A stretch of 64,000 nt of DNA from JBGSON01 sp041739085 (GCA_041739085.1 JBGSON010000019.1:4389-68388); one strand, 5' to 3'. Shown: positions 53,801-61,291, counted from the first letter of the stretch. The notes: generated by a model from the sequence alone, not told the origin. Made by a program: numbers and translations.

Positions 53801-54281
53801 TGCACTTTCAAAATCAGCGAACAAAAACTCGGTCATCCCAGGCGACACGATCGATTACCTCATCCTCTTCAGGAACACCGGAAACGAGGACCTCCTCGAC
53901 CTTACTCTCCGTGAAGAATTCCCGTTTGAATATCTCGACATCCTGGAGATGGATGCCCGCGGCGTACGGATGGGAGGAAATGCCCTCGAGTTCCACAAAC
54001 GGATTCTTCGGCCGGATGAGTTCTGGTCGATCAGCATCAAAGCGCAGGTGAAAGCATCTGTCCGAAGCGGGACATGGATTAAGAATACCGTGACGGTCAT
54101 CGACGGGAATGGAGATCTTCCGGATAAAATTGCATCACTCGAAATCCCGGTCACGTTCAATCCGGGACCGCCAAGAAACAGCTCCACCGGACCCGAAACA
54201 ATACTCATCCTCCTCGGGATCACCCTCTCCGGAGCAGGAGCGCTCTTCCTCTTCCGGAAGGGGAGCTTCCGGTATGAATGA
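47844..54281 (+). CDS. Giant surface protein with DUF11 repeats and calcium-type Cys repeats (2145 aa)
   Basis: An N-terminal TM helix (about 20-40) precedes two N-terminal beta domains (about 50-150 and 170-285). Two blocks of Cys-flanked DxDxNGxxDxC repeats follow (about 290-350: DTDADGRYDAC, DSDLNGVYDQC; about 492-560: DTNGDQKADQC, DSDDNGLVDQC), similar to thrombospondin type 3 calcium loops. DUF11-like repeats fill about 352-490 and 650-1790. A (Asp-Gly)n linker at about 1793-1812 is coded by a GATGGT microsatellite, and the C-terminal module is shared with the 1835-residue protein. The end is NSSTGPE (about 2113), a TM helix and a basic tail, again sortase-signal-like without the Pro. 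Its promoter is separate (47791-47820). Confidence 0.86.
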   Translation: MISVKNLLKKVKNLPRSLQIGGALFISGVIVTLGSVGIRTAQYKADTTTFSCNEFSVNLTAFPNCSAGPDFSPGPVYASVVISSSVDQDAFKAQCGDTPEALGGYINWIWHDSILGTSGTWDNSSRHTFSYSGTDNVIAGDIAVYVKWGPGTTERIGVQTIWIKPAGCGGSSATLDAQCFNSTFPQTMYAGESYSGAITMENSGTIPWTAGSTYSLRIPTGYPLWSGFSNQNVTTDVAEGANNAFSFSITAPQTTGNYALGFQMSETPGLGFFGEVCPKAVTVNVLSKTCADTDADGRYDACAPGNNSDVTCANVGNCIKKCHDSDLNGVYDQCKIGGAGAIECGTVDNCTTDADLAITKTASASPIYLNTTVTYSIRITNSGPDSVSNVSFDVNDVYSSGNMTMDFTGTPAGVSCVGNSTTHTISCTINVSAYFGDGSLDVGDILQFSYTGTGTVVSTVTNTATLALGAAVQDPNPSNNSSSASVQIINATDKRCHDTNGDQKADQCVLGGTINGQPGPRCLTMGECATRCHDSDDNGLVDQCFPKGTVGGSLGTACDDITDCVDLPTCSNFIASPSTTTAPGEAVNFSWYQTYGFGGRIDNINDLLSPILIYSWNPIIGDLWDEPMVTTVYRLRVNPEPAAGDFPPAECTTTVTVPGNVYAIQTTITPDPSSLMEGDPVDFVIATENTGNAPIMVTGLTDSINPVASDGTLSDYTFTDFSGYSSSTGSCSFADSTLTCTDLGTLAPGETGWVNYNAIGAPGGAGNVVKDVIVNTNQPGVSASTSATVVITDEPTPDLKITKHVECAPGNQICRLSQDGTHWIVAQGDSLIYTVNFGNTGDEASLQIKLTDSLAGHFDAFDWGSRTFIRSLNGCHFPADMTTGDGNKVMVACGDFDIPAGEEKWIQYRIRTTSAYSGIVVNEAEIESTSPDANPDNNISYAEAEIEAINTDLILDKKARKIGEESYTDGPVNAEVGDTIEFMIEFENGGNITANDVTIGDSIQGDSTGSMGIFVLDNYPSFLNCQVSNSIPSVTCAPISGSLAPGESGFITYHGVVTTSGGNGNTGIIRNNANLLSSLIDIYDEVTINVLATEITDLSIVKSVYATDGTPAADATVRKGEDVLFHLRYDNVGGMTAIGATIEDTLDPQYFENIRLGEFASICSFNTATSKLVCTLGAAEIGDPGDGGSIIFRASTKVMGNAVNTASITSAGPADQNTANNASSATIHIIEPLVADVAVLDKNVVPQSIPANEGGTALYTIEYANLGNARADGVTLTDTITMTPPGILEINLSSISNPGCSIAGTIITCTLGSLGSGEQATITYSGTPRGEGTVQNRAVILSSSLDSNSDNNSQSETLVITPQPQAKMEIHKSVSPSSIYPKGQADFISQATYTISFANTGNRTAENVTIRDTVLPSTSTGRMEYVALPVGYSCNPATIGQGFVCTIGNLNAGETKSLTYTVEGISNGDVWNQAVINTTTPESSTDEEKKSTVRLTITPLPEPEFTVTKSAHGVTGSDDPVPNLLNGDRVNYAVVITNTGAVDVAKVDITDVLSDADLLEYIQGDSMATTGDVTCSGEISTEYICNDFSVGDSLRIDYTREAETGSLSGGTDEEVHNTVCVYDGDDNTTQIACDSSSVLVSKPQGGPLALTKTATPDSIIHGQQSMMRIEVRNGTYDLQDFTLHDEMGEGSRGGDLACDPNSVRAEFTKPEGAEDPGTFQGMYPDFSISDFAPGSTLVVTYTCTGSEVDIEMNDKSDFINRVLLSPQIQTEIEGITPIGLIAEAEVTVRGPIGGDGDGDGDGDGDGDGDGDGRRRKHINGNLHIEKQVKDSDSAWMNADSADEAAIITNARSQDISYRIHVSNTGNSSLFDLVIEDTFPAGNLQRSSIKNVKGAVWNEENQNFSIEKIGAKKEVLISYTATIETSGNGKGEVSGVNTAVIKSAEAPDDLPFYFIFDGIEGIGVTDPAYVRFGAEAIIPEPVMSGDGALSKSANKNSVIPGDTIDYLILFRNTGNEDLLDLTLREEFPFEYLDILEMDARGVRMGGNALEFHKRILRPDEFWSISIKAQVKASVRSGTWIKNTVTVIDGNGDLPDKIASLEIPVTFNPGPPRNSSTGPETILILLGITLSGAGALFLFRKGSFRYE

Positions 54282-54500
54282 CGCTGCTGTGAACTGAGTG
54301 ATGCGGTATATCCAGGAGGAAGTGAGAAGCGGCAAGCGTGTAAGCGTTCAAGTGTTCAAGCGGGCAAGTGTTCAAGAGTGCAAGCGTTCAAGCGGGCAAG
54401 CAAACGAGCGGCAAACTATCGCATGCTTGCCCGCTTGAACGCTTGCTTGCTGTCCCCATCCCTGTTTTGTGTTTTGTACTTTGAATTTTGTTTTTGTCAG
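54282..54500. repeat. Word-like tandem repeats (GCGTTCAAGTGTTCAAGCGGGCAAG) and inverted copy
   Basis: About 54325-54410 consist of GTTCAAG, GGGCAAG and GTGCAAG units. An inverted copy at 54423-54450 (CTTGCCCGCTTGAACGCTTGC in pieces) closes a long hairpin. A T-rich tail (TTTTGTGTTTTGTACTTTG) follows. It lies between two convergent genes and may act as a bidirectional terminator. Confidence 0.7.
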
Positions 54501-56570
54501 TCACTCCTCTTTGTCTCCTTCTCCTTCGACATCACGGAGGAGATGGATGGCGGATTCATGCCCCTGAGTTTTGATCTCCTGAAAGTTTTGAGATATTCCC
54601 TGCCTGAGATCAGTATCCGTCAGTCCCTCTTCTCTTGCGATCGGAGCAAGACGAGCGCCGAGTTTGTCAGTGATTTTCAACCGTGTCTGTTCAAATCCGA
54701 GAACCTTCCCTCCTTCATCTGTGACCTGGATATGTTTCTTTGCGCGGAGATCATCGATGGAATCCTGCGCGAATTCGCTCGTAAGTCCGAGTTCAAGATC
54801 TCTCTCATCAAGCCCCACGACTGTGGTGTTCTCTTCGACCATGCCCTCGAAGGTCTCGTCAATCTTTTCCTCCTTTTTCTCTTCGATTTCTTCTTCATCC
54901 CATCCCTCTTGTGGAGCGACTACCGTTTCCACTGCCTCAATTTCTTCATGGATGTCATCGAGTTCTTCATGCTCCGCATAGAACGGATGATCGAGAGCCT
55001 GGAGCCTCCAGTCTTCTTCAATCCTCTCTGCTTCCTCTTCCAGGTCTTCTTCCTGGGTCATCGCTTCCTGCTGGACTTCGTCCCCCTCGCGGAGGAGGCC
55101 CTTCCGGTCCTGGGAGGCGAGGACATAGGAGATGACGAGATCTCCTTCTTCTTCGACCATGAGCTGGCGGACCTTCTCGTTGGTCGTCAATCCCTCTTCT
55201 TCTCCGCCTTTCCCGTGTTCTCCGTGAGGCTTTTCTTCAATCTGAGCTTCCAGTTCGCCGATATTTGCTTCGAGGACTTCTTCCTCGCGCATGATCCCTT
55301 CTGTTTGCGGAGAGTATGCTTTTGCGAGGGCGAGGATATGTTCCTGAGCGGAAAGAGAATCTTCCGGATCTTCGATTTTCTCCGCGATCTCCCTCTGCGA
55401 ATGGACATGTTTTTCAAACGGTTCCGATTTCAGTTCCAGGAGACAGAGCTTGATGTTTTCCACGATCGCGATCCGCTCTTTCCGGAGCTCGGAGGTGAGA
55501 TATTTCGGAGGGATCGCATTGAGCTCGGCGAGGAGTTCCCGATGGGAGGCGAGCGATTCGTTCCAGGGGAGGTTTTCTTCGTATGATTCCCGGAGCTCCT
55601 TGATCTCATCGGCGCTCTCTTTTTGCGCTTTTTTGAGATCCGCGAGGGCAATACGGGCGAGATGGTTATAATATTTCAGCATGCCGCCTTTCCCCTGGCA
55701 TTGCGATTTCAGGGAGAGGAATATCCGGAGCGAATCGCCGAAGATCCCGATGGAAGGAGCCCATCCCGAGTACTTGAACGCTTCCTTCATCGCGTCGAGC
55801 GCTTCCTCTCCTTCGTTGAGGAGGGAATTGCGGATCTGCATCTCTTTTTCCATCGCCATCCGCCGGTCTTTCATCTTCCTCAGGATCTCATTAGGCGAAG
55901 ACTGGACGGAGAGATCGCAGTTGAGGAGCTTCGGGATGAGATCAAAAATCCCCGTCCACTTCTTGAGTTCCCCGGGCGAGAAAAAAGGAATTTCCGCAAA
56001 CGAACATGGGATCTCCGTTCCGAGGATTTCTTCCATGGATTCTTTTTCCTTGAGAATCCCCTCAATCGCTTCGTGGCGTTCCTCAAGATTCCGAAGGTCC
56101 TGTTCCAGATATTTCAGCTTCATCTCGCGGCTTCCACCTGCAGATCCGGAAGATGTGTTCACGATGCCTTCCTCCCATCCTTTCCGAAGCCTCTCCGCAC
56201 CTTTTTTCGAGAGAGTTCCCGCATCGATCATTTCCTCAACCTGTGGCTCGAGTCTCGATTCGATGTATTCAGGGATTTTGCCAGCATAGAGATCAAACGC
56301 CCCCTCGATTTCCTCCATGGTCGAGCGGATGTCCGATTCGGATTCCAGATCGAGGAGTCTCCCGATTTTCTTGCCCCAATAGTCCTTGTACTTCTGAGCT
56401 CTTTCGTTTGAGGAGATCTTCCGGTCCATCTCTTGGACAAAGGAAGCGACCTCCTTGTTCTGCGCGACAACCGATCTCCCGCTCTGTGTAACGGAAATCT
56501 CATCTTCGCCATGCCCACGGTCATCGTCTTCCGCCGGAGCTTTCTTTTTGTCCGTTTTTGACAAATTCAT
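54501..56570 (-). CDS. Large acidic coiled-coil protein, unknown function
   Basis: A 689-residue protein starting MNLSKTDKKKAPAEDD. The frame extends to 56693, but the ATG at 56570 gives a soluble, charged N-terminus as in similar proteins. There is no signal peptide. Long Glu/Lys-rich helices (about 145-200, 330-420, 445-585) predict coiled coils. Two spaced Cys lie in the middle (EIPCSFAEIPFF, LLNCDLSV). No family recognised. It is divergent from the SLH gene at 56929; the 358-bp spacer carries tandem promoters for that gene. Confidence 0.7.
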   Translation of the reverse strand: MNLSKTDKKKAPAEDDDRGHGEDEISVTQSGRSVVAQNKEVASFVQEMDRKISSNERAQKYKDYWGKKIGRLLDLESESDIRSTMEEIEGAFDLYAGKIPEYIESRLEPQVEEMIDAGTLSKKGAERLRKGWEEGIVNTSSGSAGGSREMKLKYLEQDLRNLEERHEAIEGILKEKESMEEILGTEIPCSFAEIPFFSPGELKKWTGIFDLIPKLLNCDLSVQSSPNEILRKMKDRRMAMEKEMQIRNSLLNEGEEALDAMKEAFKYSGWAPSIGIFGDSLRIFLSLKSQCQGKGGMLKYYNHLARIALADLKKAQKESADEIKELRESYEENLPWNESLASHRELLAELNAIPPKYLTSELRKERIAIVENIKLCLLELKSEPFEKHVHSQREIAEKIEDPEDSLSAQEHILALAKAYSPQTEGIMREEEVLEANIGELEAQIEEKPHGEHGKGGEEEGLTTNEKVRQLMVEEEGDLVISYVLASQDRKGLLREGDEVQQEAMTQEEDLEEEAERIEEDWRLQALDHPFYAEHEELDDIHEEIEAVETVVAPQEGWDEEEIEEKKEEKIDETFEGMVEENTTVVGLDERDLELGLTSEFAQDSIDDLRAKKHIQVTDEGGKVLGFEQTRLKITDKLGARLAPIAREEGLTDTDLRQGISQNFQEIKTQGHESAIHLLRDVEGEGDKEE

Positions 56571-56806
56571 GAGGAGAAGAAGGGCGAGAGAGAAATCTCT
56601 CAAAAATATTGCGGGGTGCACGTGAAATAATAGATCGTTCACGCTTCCCGTCAATTCATTTTTTAAGTGGAGTCGGTCATGAAATCTTTCCAAAACAGAT
56701 CTGTGATTCCAGTGAAAGAGGAGTGAAAAACTTCACTGCGGGTATCGGGCGAAAAACGAAAATGAATGGAATGTGATATGAATAGCATGGATTATGAAAA
56801 AAATAT

Positions 56807-56836
56807 TTGACATACGACCGGATGAATTGGTATAAA
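56807..56836 (+). promoter_or_regulatory. Upstream member of tandem promoters for the SLH gene
   Basis: TTGACA (56807-56812), 18-bp spacer, TATAAA (56831-56836). Confidence 0.75.
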
Positions 56837-56851
56837 ATGGAAGCTCTCCTA

Positions 56852-56881
56852 TTGACAGGGGATTATGAAAATTGATATAAA
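56852..56881 (+). promoter_or_regulatory. Downstream member of tandem promoters for the SLH gene
   Basis: TTGACA (56852-56857), 18-bp spacer, TATAAA (56876-56881), about 40-45 nt of leader to the ATG at 56929. The -35 and -10 hexamers and spacer length are identical to the upstream promoter, 45 bp away. Confidence 0.8.
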
Positions 56882-56928
56882 TAACATACACCCTTTTCTT
56901 TTTTCGTATTTTGTTTTTTAATAGTCCT

Positions 56929-58029
56929 ATGAAATTCAGAAAATTACTCTCGACGGTATTCTCCGTCATGTTGCTTTCGATGGCTGTATTGCCTTCTTTC
57001 CTGGCATCCACAAGCGTTGCCGTGGCCGCTTCCAGTTCCTCCGGGTACGGGAGTTCATCTTCAGGTGGAGGAGGCGGAGGAGGGTCTTCCTCGAGCGGAG
57101 GGTCATGCCCGAAACCGACGTACGAGAACATCTTCCCTGTGAAGAACAAGTATTATGCGGAGCTCAATAAAGTATCCTTCAAGACATGCGGAGATAAGGG
57201 AGTGAAGAGAGAGAGCATCTATGTGGAAGTGAACGGAGAGAAGTTTACGGAAGGAGCAGGGAATCTCCAGGTAACGGATCTTGGAGACGGATGTTTTGAC
57301 ATCTATGTCGATCTCTCCTCGTTAAGTTTTGAAGCAGGACAACAGATTTTTATTACGCTCTACGCGGAATCGACATCATCAAAGAACTGCAAGCGCATTT
57401 TTACCTACGCAGTATACTTTGATCCGACGGGAGAACTTCAGAGCGATGATGGCGGAGACGGGGACGGAGATGGTGATGGAGACGGGGATGGCGGAGACTT
57501 GGTACAGGAATGCATCGATAGACTCCAGGCTTTGGAGATCATCGGGGCGGGTGATTTCCGGGGTGACACCAGCATCTCCCGAGCGGAAGCGACAAAGATC
57601 GTCCTCCTGGCACACGCGGTCGCCATCGCAGCGCTTCCCGAAGATCCGACGTTGACGCCTTCTGCGAATCCCTATCCTGATGTCCCGAAAGAGGCATGGT
57701 ATGCGGGATTCATCCATGTTGGGACGATCATGAACGTCGTATGGGGATATAGTGACGGGCTCTTCCGGCCGGGTCAGTACATGACGAGGGCAGAATCGCT
57801 GAAGATCCTCATGAGGGCGGCAGGATATGATGTGAGCGACTTCGACAATCCCGAAGGATCGAGTTCGCCATACAGCGATGTCGGGACAGGGGACTGGTAC
57901 TACGGATACGTGGTGACGGCATATAATCTCGGATTCATCAACGGAAACGCTGATGACGGATTCCGACCGAACGATACGGTCACCCGCTATGAATTCATCA
58001 TCCTTGTCTGCAATATCTTCGGTCTCTGA
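56929..58029 (+). CDS. SLH-domain surface protein with Ser/Gly and Asp/Gly linkers (S-layer-like)
   Basis: A 366-residue protein. The ATG at 56929 (MKFRKLLSTVFSVMLLSMAVLPS) gives a clean signal peptide cut near residue 34 (VAVAA). A Ser/Gly-rich segment (about 35-62) leads to a small beta domain with three or four Cys (about 62-165), then a (Asp-Gly)n linker (about 170-187) and SLH motifs (about 190-365; GYSDGLFRPGQYMTRAESLKI is typical). Tandem near-consensus promoters suggest strong expression, so it may be a major surface protein. A terminator follows at 58068-58104. Confidence 0.87.
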   Translation: MKFRKLLSTVFSVMLLSMAVLPSFLASTSVAVAASSSSGYGSSSSGGGGGGGSSSSGGSCPKPTYENIFPVKNKYYAELNKVSFKTCGDKGVKRESIYVEVNGEKFTEGAGNLQVTDLGDGCFDIYVDLSSLSFEAGQQIFITLYAESTSSKNCKRIFTYAVYFDPTGELQSDDGGDGDGDGDGDGDGGDLVQECIDRLQALEIIGAGDFRGDTSISRAEATKIVLLAHAVAIAALPEDPTLTPSANPYPDVPKEAWYAGFIHVGTIMNVVWGYSDGLFRPGQYMTRAESLKILMRAAGYDVSDFDNPEGSSSPYSDVGTGDWYYGYVVTAYNLGFINGNADDGFRPNDTVTRYEFIILVCNIFGL

Positions 58030-58067
58030 GAACCCCTTCCTCCTTTTTTCTTTTGGTAAGTCAGTAG

Positions 58068-58104
58068 AAAGACTCTCCCTTCCGGAAATGAGGGGGAGTC
58101 TTTT
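58068..58104 (+). terminator. Intrinsic terminator after SLH gene
   Basis: AAAGACTCTCCCT pairs with AGGGGGAGTCTTT and is followed by a short T-run (TCTTTTC), 39 bp after the stop codon. Confidence 0.85.
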
Positions 58105-58238
58105 CAAGTCATGAGAGAGAGTACAAAATACAAAGGATAAAGTACAAAAAGGAGAAAAGAGAAAACACAAAAGAAAAAAGAGGGGATGAGGTTACTGACT
58201 TTCAACTTTCCAACTTTCAACTTCAATAGTTTTTCCAT
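58105..58238. repeat. Spacer with A-rich word and TTTCAACTTTCC repeats
   Basis: The A-rich word block at about 58131-58180 (AAACACAAAAGAAAAAAGAG) is the same as in the composite blocks elsewhere. It is followed at 58194-58224 by three TTTCAACTT units, the reverse sense of those at 4978-5010 and 60594-60640. Confidence 0.65.
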
Positions 58239-59558
58239 ATGAAAATCACGATTATCGGTACTGGCTATGTCGGCCTGGTTTCCGGGACATGTTTTGCGGA
58301 GACCGGGAATGATGTCCTCTGCATCGATGTTGACCGCGCGAAAATCGATCTCCTCCAGCACGGAGGGATCCCCATTTATGAACCCGGTCTTGAAGAGCTT
58401 GTCCATAGAAACGTCGGAGAAGGCAGGCTTCGTTTTTCCACAAACATCAAAGACGGGATCCTGCATGCCGACATGATCTTCGCGGCGGTCCCGACACCCC
58501 CGGATGAGGACTCGCGGGCAGATCTCCGCTTTGTGAAGGCTGTCGCAAAGGATTTCGGTGAGTATGTCCTGAAGTATACGGTCTTCGTCATGAAGTCCAC
58601 CGTCCCTGTGGGTACCGGAGAAATCTGCGAGGAGATCATTGGGAACGAGCTGAAGAAGAGGGGGATACAAGTTCCTTTTGATGTCGCATCGAATCCGGAA
58701 TTCCTCCGCGAGGGATCCGCCATCAAAGATACGATGGAACCGGACCGGGTCATCGTCGGGACGGAGAGCGAGAAGGTGAAAGATCTGATGACAAGGCTCT
58801 ATGCGCCGTATGTCTCGCCGGATCGTCCTATTCTTTTTACGAACAGGCGGAGTTCGGAGATCATCAAATACGCTTCGAACGCGTTTCTCGCGACAAAGAT
58901 CTCGTTCATCAATGAAATGGCGACTTTCTGCGAAAAAGTCGGTGCAGACATCACCGATATCGCCCGGGGTATGGGATTCGATCACCGGATCGGAGCGACA
59001 TTCTTAAACGCCGGGATCGGGTATGGAGGATCTTGTTTTCCGAAAGATATCCAGGCGATCATTGAAACGGGGAAGGAGCACGGGTATTCCTTCCAGATCC
59101 TCGATGCCGTAGAAGCGGTAAATAAGAGCCAGAAGAAGAAACTCTACAAAAAACTCACTTCCATCATCCCGAATGTGGAGGATAAGGTGATCGCGGTGCT
59201 CGGTCTTTCGTTCAAGCCGAAAACGGACGACATGAGGGATGCTCCATCGCTCAAGGTCATCAAAAAACTCCAGGCCGACGGAGCGATCATCCGGGCGTTC
59301 GACCCCGTCGCAGCGGCCAATGCGAAGAAATCGCTCTCGAAAGTGAATATCACCTACTGCCAGAATCCCTATGAAGCCGCGGAAAATGCAGATGCACTCC
59401 TCATCATCACGGAATGGGATGAATTCCGGAATATGGACCTCCATCGCATCAAATCCATCATGAAGACACCGCTCATCATCGACGGACGGAATATGTTCCA
59501 TCCAAAAGACATGAAGGCACTCGGCTTTAAGTATTATTCCGTCGGGAGGCCATCGTAA
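58239..59558 (+). CDS. ugd: UDP-glucose 6-dehydrogenase family enzyme
   Basis: A 439-residue NAD-dependent dehydrogenase that oxidises the sugar C6 to a carboxylate, giving UDP-glucuronate (or a related uronic acid). Motifs: GTGYVGLVSG at residues 7-16 (NAD binding), STVPVGTGE, NPEFLREGSAI, the active-site segment GGSCFPKD (Cys at about 265) and GLSFKPKTDDMRDAP. Length is normal for UgdH/TuaD. A UDP-glucuronate epimerase-like gene follows after 64 bp, so the pair should make UDP-glucuronate and an epimer for envelope polysaccharide. Confidence 0.92.
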   Translation: MKITIIGTGYVGLVSGTCFAETGNDVLCIDVDRAKIDLLQHGGIPIYEPGLEELVHRNVGEGRLRFSTNIKDGILHADMIFAAVPTPPDEDSRADLRFVKAVAKDFGEYVLKYTVFVMKSTVPVGTGEICEEIIGNELKKRGIQVPFDVASNPEFLREGSAIKDTMEPDRVIVGTESEKVKDLMTRLYAPYVSPDRPILFTNRRSSEIIKYASNAFLATKISFINEMATFCEKVGADITDIARGMGFDHRIGATFLNAGIGYGGSCFPKDIQAIIETGKEHGYSFQILDAVEAVNKSQKKKLYKKLTSIIPNVEDKVIAVLGLSFKPKTDDMRDAPSLKVIKKLQADGAIIRAFDPVAAANAKKSLSKVNITYCQNPYEAAENADALLIITEWDEFRNMDLHRIKSIMKTPLIIDGRNMFHPKDMKALGFKYYSVGRPS

Positions 59559-59577
59559 GGAAATCCAGAGAGCGCAA

Positions 59578-59598
59578 GGGCGTTGCATTGCAACGCCC
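59578..59598. repeat. Perfect palindrome, 10-bp arms GGGCGTTGCA, copy 2
   Basis: Identical core to 11775-11795. It lies in the 64-bp gap between ugd and the epimerase gene. Confidence 0.8.
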
Positions 59599-59622
59599 CG
59601 TTCCAGTCCTATTTCATCGCAC

Positions 59623-60591
59623 ATGAAAATACTCGTCACCGGATCAGCTGGCTTCATCGGATCGCACACCGCAACGGCGGTTCTCAGGAGAGGTGATGAG
59701 GTCGTCGGACTGGATGACTTCAACGATTTCTATTCCCCGGAAGTAAAAGAATGGAATGTCCATGAGATCGAGAATGAGTTTCCCCGTTCGTTCCGGATGG
59801 TCCGCGGAGATATCCGGGACGAGTCTCTCGTCCCCGATCTCTTCCAGAAGGAAAAATTCGATAAAGTCTGCCACCTTGCGGCGAGAGCTGGAGTACGGCC
59901 GAGTATTGCCGATCCCCGTCTCTATCATGAGGTGAATGTCATGGGAACGCTCAATCTCCTCGAAGCTTCACGGCGATTTGGCGTAAAGAACTTTGTGTTC
60001 GCATCGTCGTCCTCTGTGTACGGAGAATGTAGGGAATCTCTTTTCCGTGAGGACTTGAAACTCGACCGTCCGATCTCCCCCTATGCCGCGACAAAAAAGG
60101 CGAATGAAAATCTTGCCTATACCTATTCCCATCTTTTCGGGCTCCCGACGATCGGACTCAGGTTTTTTACGGTCTACGGACCTTCCGGGAGACCAGACAT
60201 GGCCCCGTTTCTTTTCACGAAATGGATATCCGAAGAGACTCCTGTACGGAGGTTCGGCGATGGGACGTCATCCCGTGATTACACATTTGTCGACGATATC
60301 GTCTCCGGCGTTCTCTCGGCGATCGACCTCGATGCGAAGCATGAGATTTTCAATCTCGGGAATTCAGATCCCCATGAGCTCCGCGAACTCATCGCCATTG
60401 TCGAGGAAATCCTCGGGAAGAAAGCGGTGACTCAGGAATTTCCCCATCAGCCCGGTGATGTCTCGCGGACGGCGGCGGATATTTCTCACGCTCAGAAGTT
60501 ACTGGGCTACTCCCCGAAAGTTTCCCTGAGAAATGGGATGGAAGGGTTCATCTCCTGGTATCTCGAACACAGGGAGCTCTATCGGAAGTGA
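59623..60591 (+). CDS. NAD-dependent epimerase, UDP-glucuronate 4-epimerase-like
   Basis: A 322-residue short-chain dehydrogenase of the extended type. It has the NAD motif GSAGFIGSH (7-15), HLAARAGVRPSI (the AGVRxS signature of UDP-glucuronate 4-epimerases), SSSSVYG and the catalytic YxxxK (Y154, K158). FFTVYGPSGRPDM is also typical of that subgroup. It likely converts UDP-glucuronate from the upstream gene to UDP-galacturonate. Specificity is inferred from the motifs and the neighbour. Confidence 0.88.
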   Translation: MKILVTGSAGFIGSHTATAVLRRGDEVVGLDDFNDFYSPEVKEWNVHEIENEFPRSFRMVRGDIRDESLVPDLFQKEKFDKVCHLAARAGVRPSIADPRLYHEVNVMGTLNLLEASRRFGVKNFVFASSSSVYGECRESLFREDLKLDRPISPYAATKKANENLAYTYSHLFGLPTIGLRFFTVYGPSGRPDMAPFLFTKWISEETPVRRFGDGTSSRDYTFVDDIVSGVLSAIDLDAKHEIFNLGNSDPHELRELIAIVEEILGKKAVTQEFPHQPGDVSRTAADISHAQKLLGYSPKVSLRNGMEGFISWYLEHRELYRK

Positions 60592-60980
60592 GCAAGTTGA
60601 AAAGTTATAAAAGTTCATAAGGTTTGCAAAGTTGATGCACTTCTGTCGTCCTGAGCCTTGGCTGTGAGCTGTTGCTGGAAGCGACATGAGCGATGTGGGA
60701 GAGACTCTCGCGAGGGTGAAGGGAAAGATTATTCGCACAATGACTTTTTGCGTTCACTATTATGCCGAAGGAGATCCCGGATCAAGTCCGGGATGACAGA
60801 GAGTCCTTGTCATTCCGGCCTCCGAGCCGGAATCTCCACGTTCATTGTGAATTCCATAAAACACCAGCGGTGCCACCGGCTTTTTGTTCTCTCTTTTTCT
60901 GTCGAGGGAGATCCCGATCCCGCTGATCGGGACGGGATGACAGAACCGGAAACTCTTTTCTGTTTTTGTGCTTTTCTGAA
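60592..60980. repeat. Composite repeat block after the epimerase gene
   Basis: It starts with AAGTTGAAAAG-type words (60594-60640). REP-like palindromes lie at 60774-60794 (ATCCCGGA...TCCGGGAT), 60809-60833 (ATTCCGG...CCGGAAT) and about 60910-60939. A T-rich arm at about 60953-60976 (CTTTTCTGTTTTTGTGCTTT) ends the block. It has the same components as 11522-12099 and 14514-14755. No gene seen. Confidence 0.65.
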
Positions 60981-60981
60981 T

Positions 60982-61001
60982 GTTACATGAACTCATGTAA
61001 C
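60982..61001. promoter_or_regulatory. Operator-like perfect palindrome
   Basis: GTTACATGA-AC-TCATGTAAC, 9-bp perfect arms with a 2-bp spacer. It lies about 240 bp before the promoter of the LysM-type gene and could be a repressor site or a hairpin. The rest of 61002-61241 has no feature that I can support. Confidence 0.45.
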
Positions 61002-61241
61002 CGCGGAGGATTATTTTCGTAATTGAAAATTGATATATCTTCCCATTCTTTTTACACTAAAATCTTGATCATCCATGATGTAGGGAAATGATCATATCTG
61101 AGTGTGCAGAGAGGAGAATATCCATGAGGGGACTTCATGGAAAATGGACTTGACGGGTGAAGAGGAATATTCTCTTTCATTTTTCACAATTATGGCTTTC
61201 GAATGCCCCCGCAGGTGAAATACACGAGTTGGAAACACAAA

Positions 61242-61269
61242 TTGACAGAAATACAAAAAAGGAGATAAT
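61242..61269 (+). promoter_or_regulatory. Sigma70-like promoter for the LysM-type gene
   Basis: TTGACA (61242-61247), 16-bp spacer, GATAAT (61264-61269), 22 bp before the ATG at 61292. Confidence 0.6.
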
Positions 61270-61291
61270 CGTAATCTATCTCTTTTTTCCT

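Larger units (their letters stand above)
56571..56928. other. Divergent intergenic region with tandem promoters
   Basis: It separates the minus-strand coiled-coil gene from the SLH gene. The right half holds two near-consensus promoters (56807-56836, 56852-56881). No gene seen. Confidence 0.6.
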
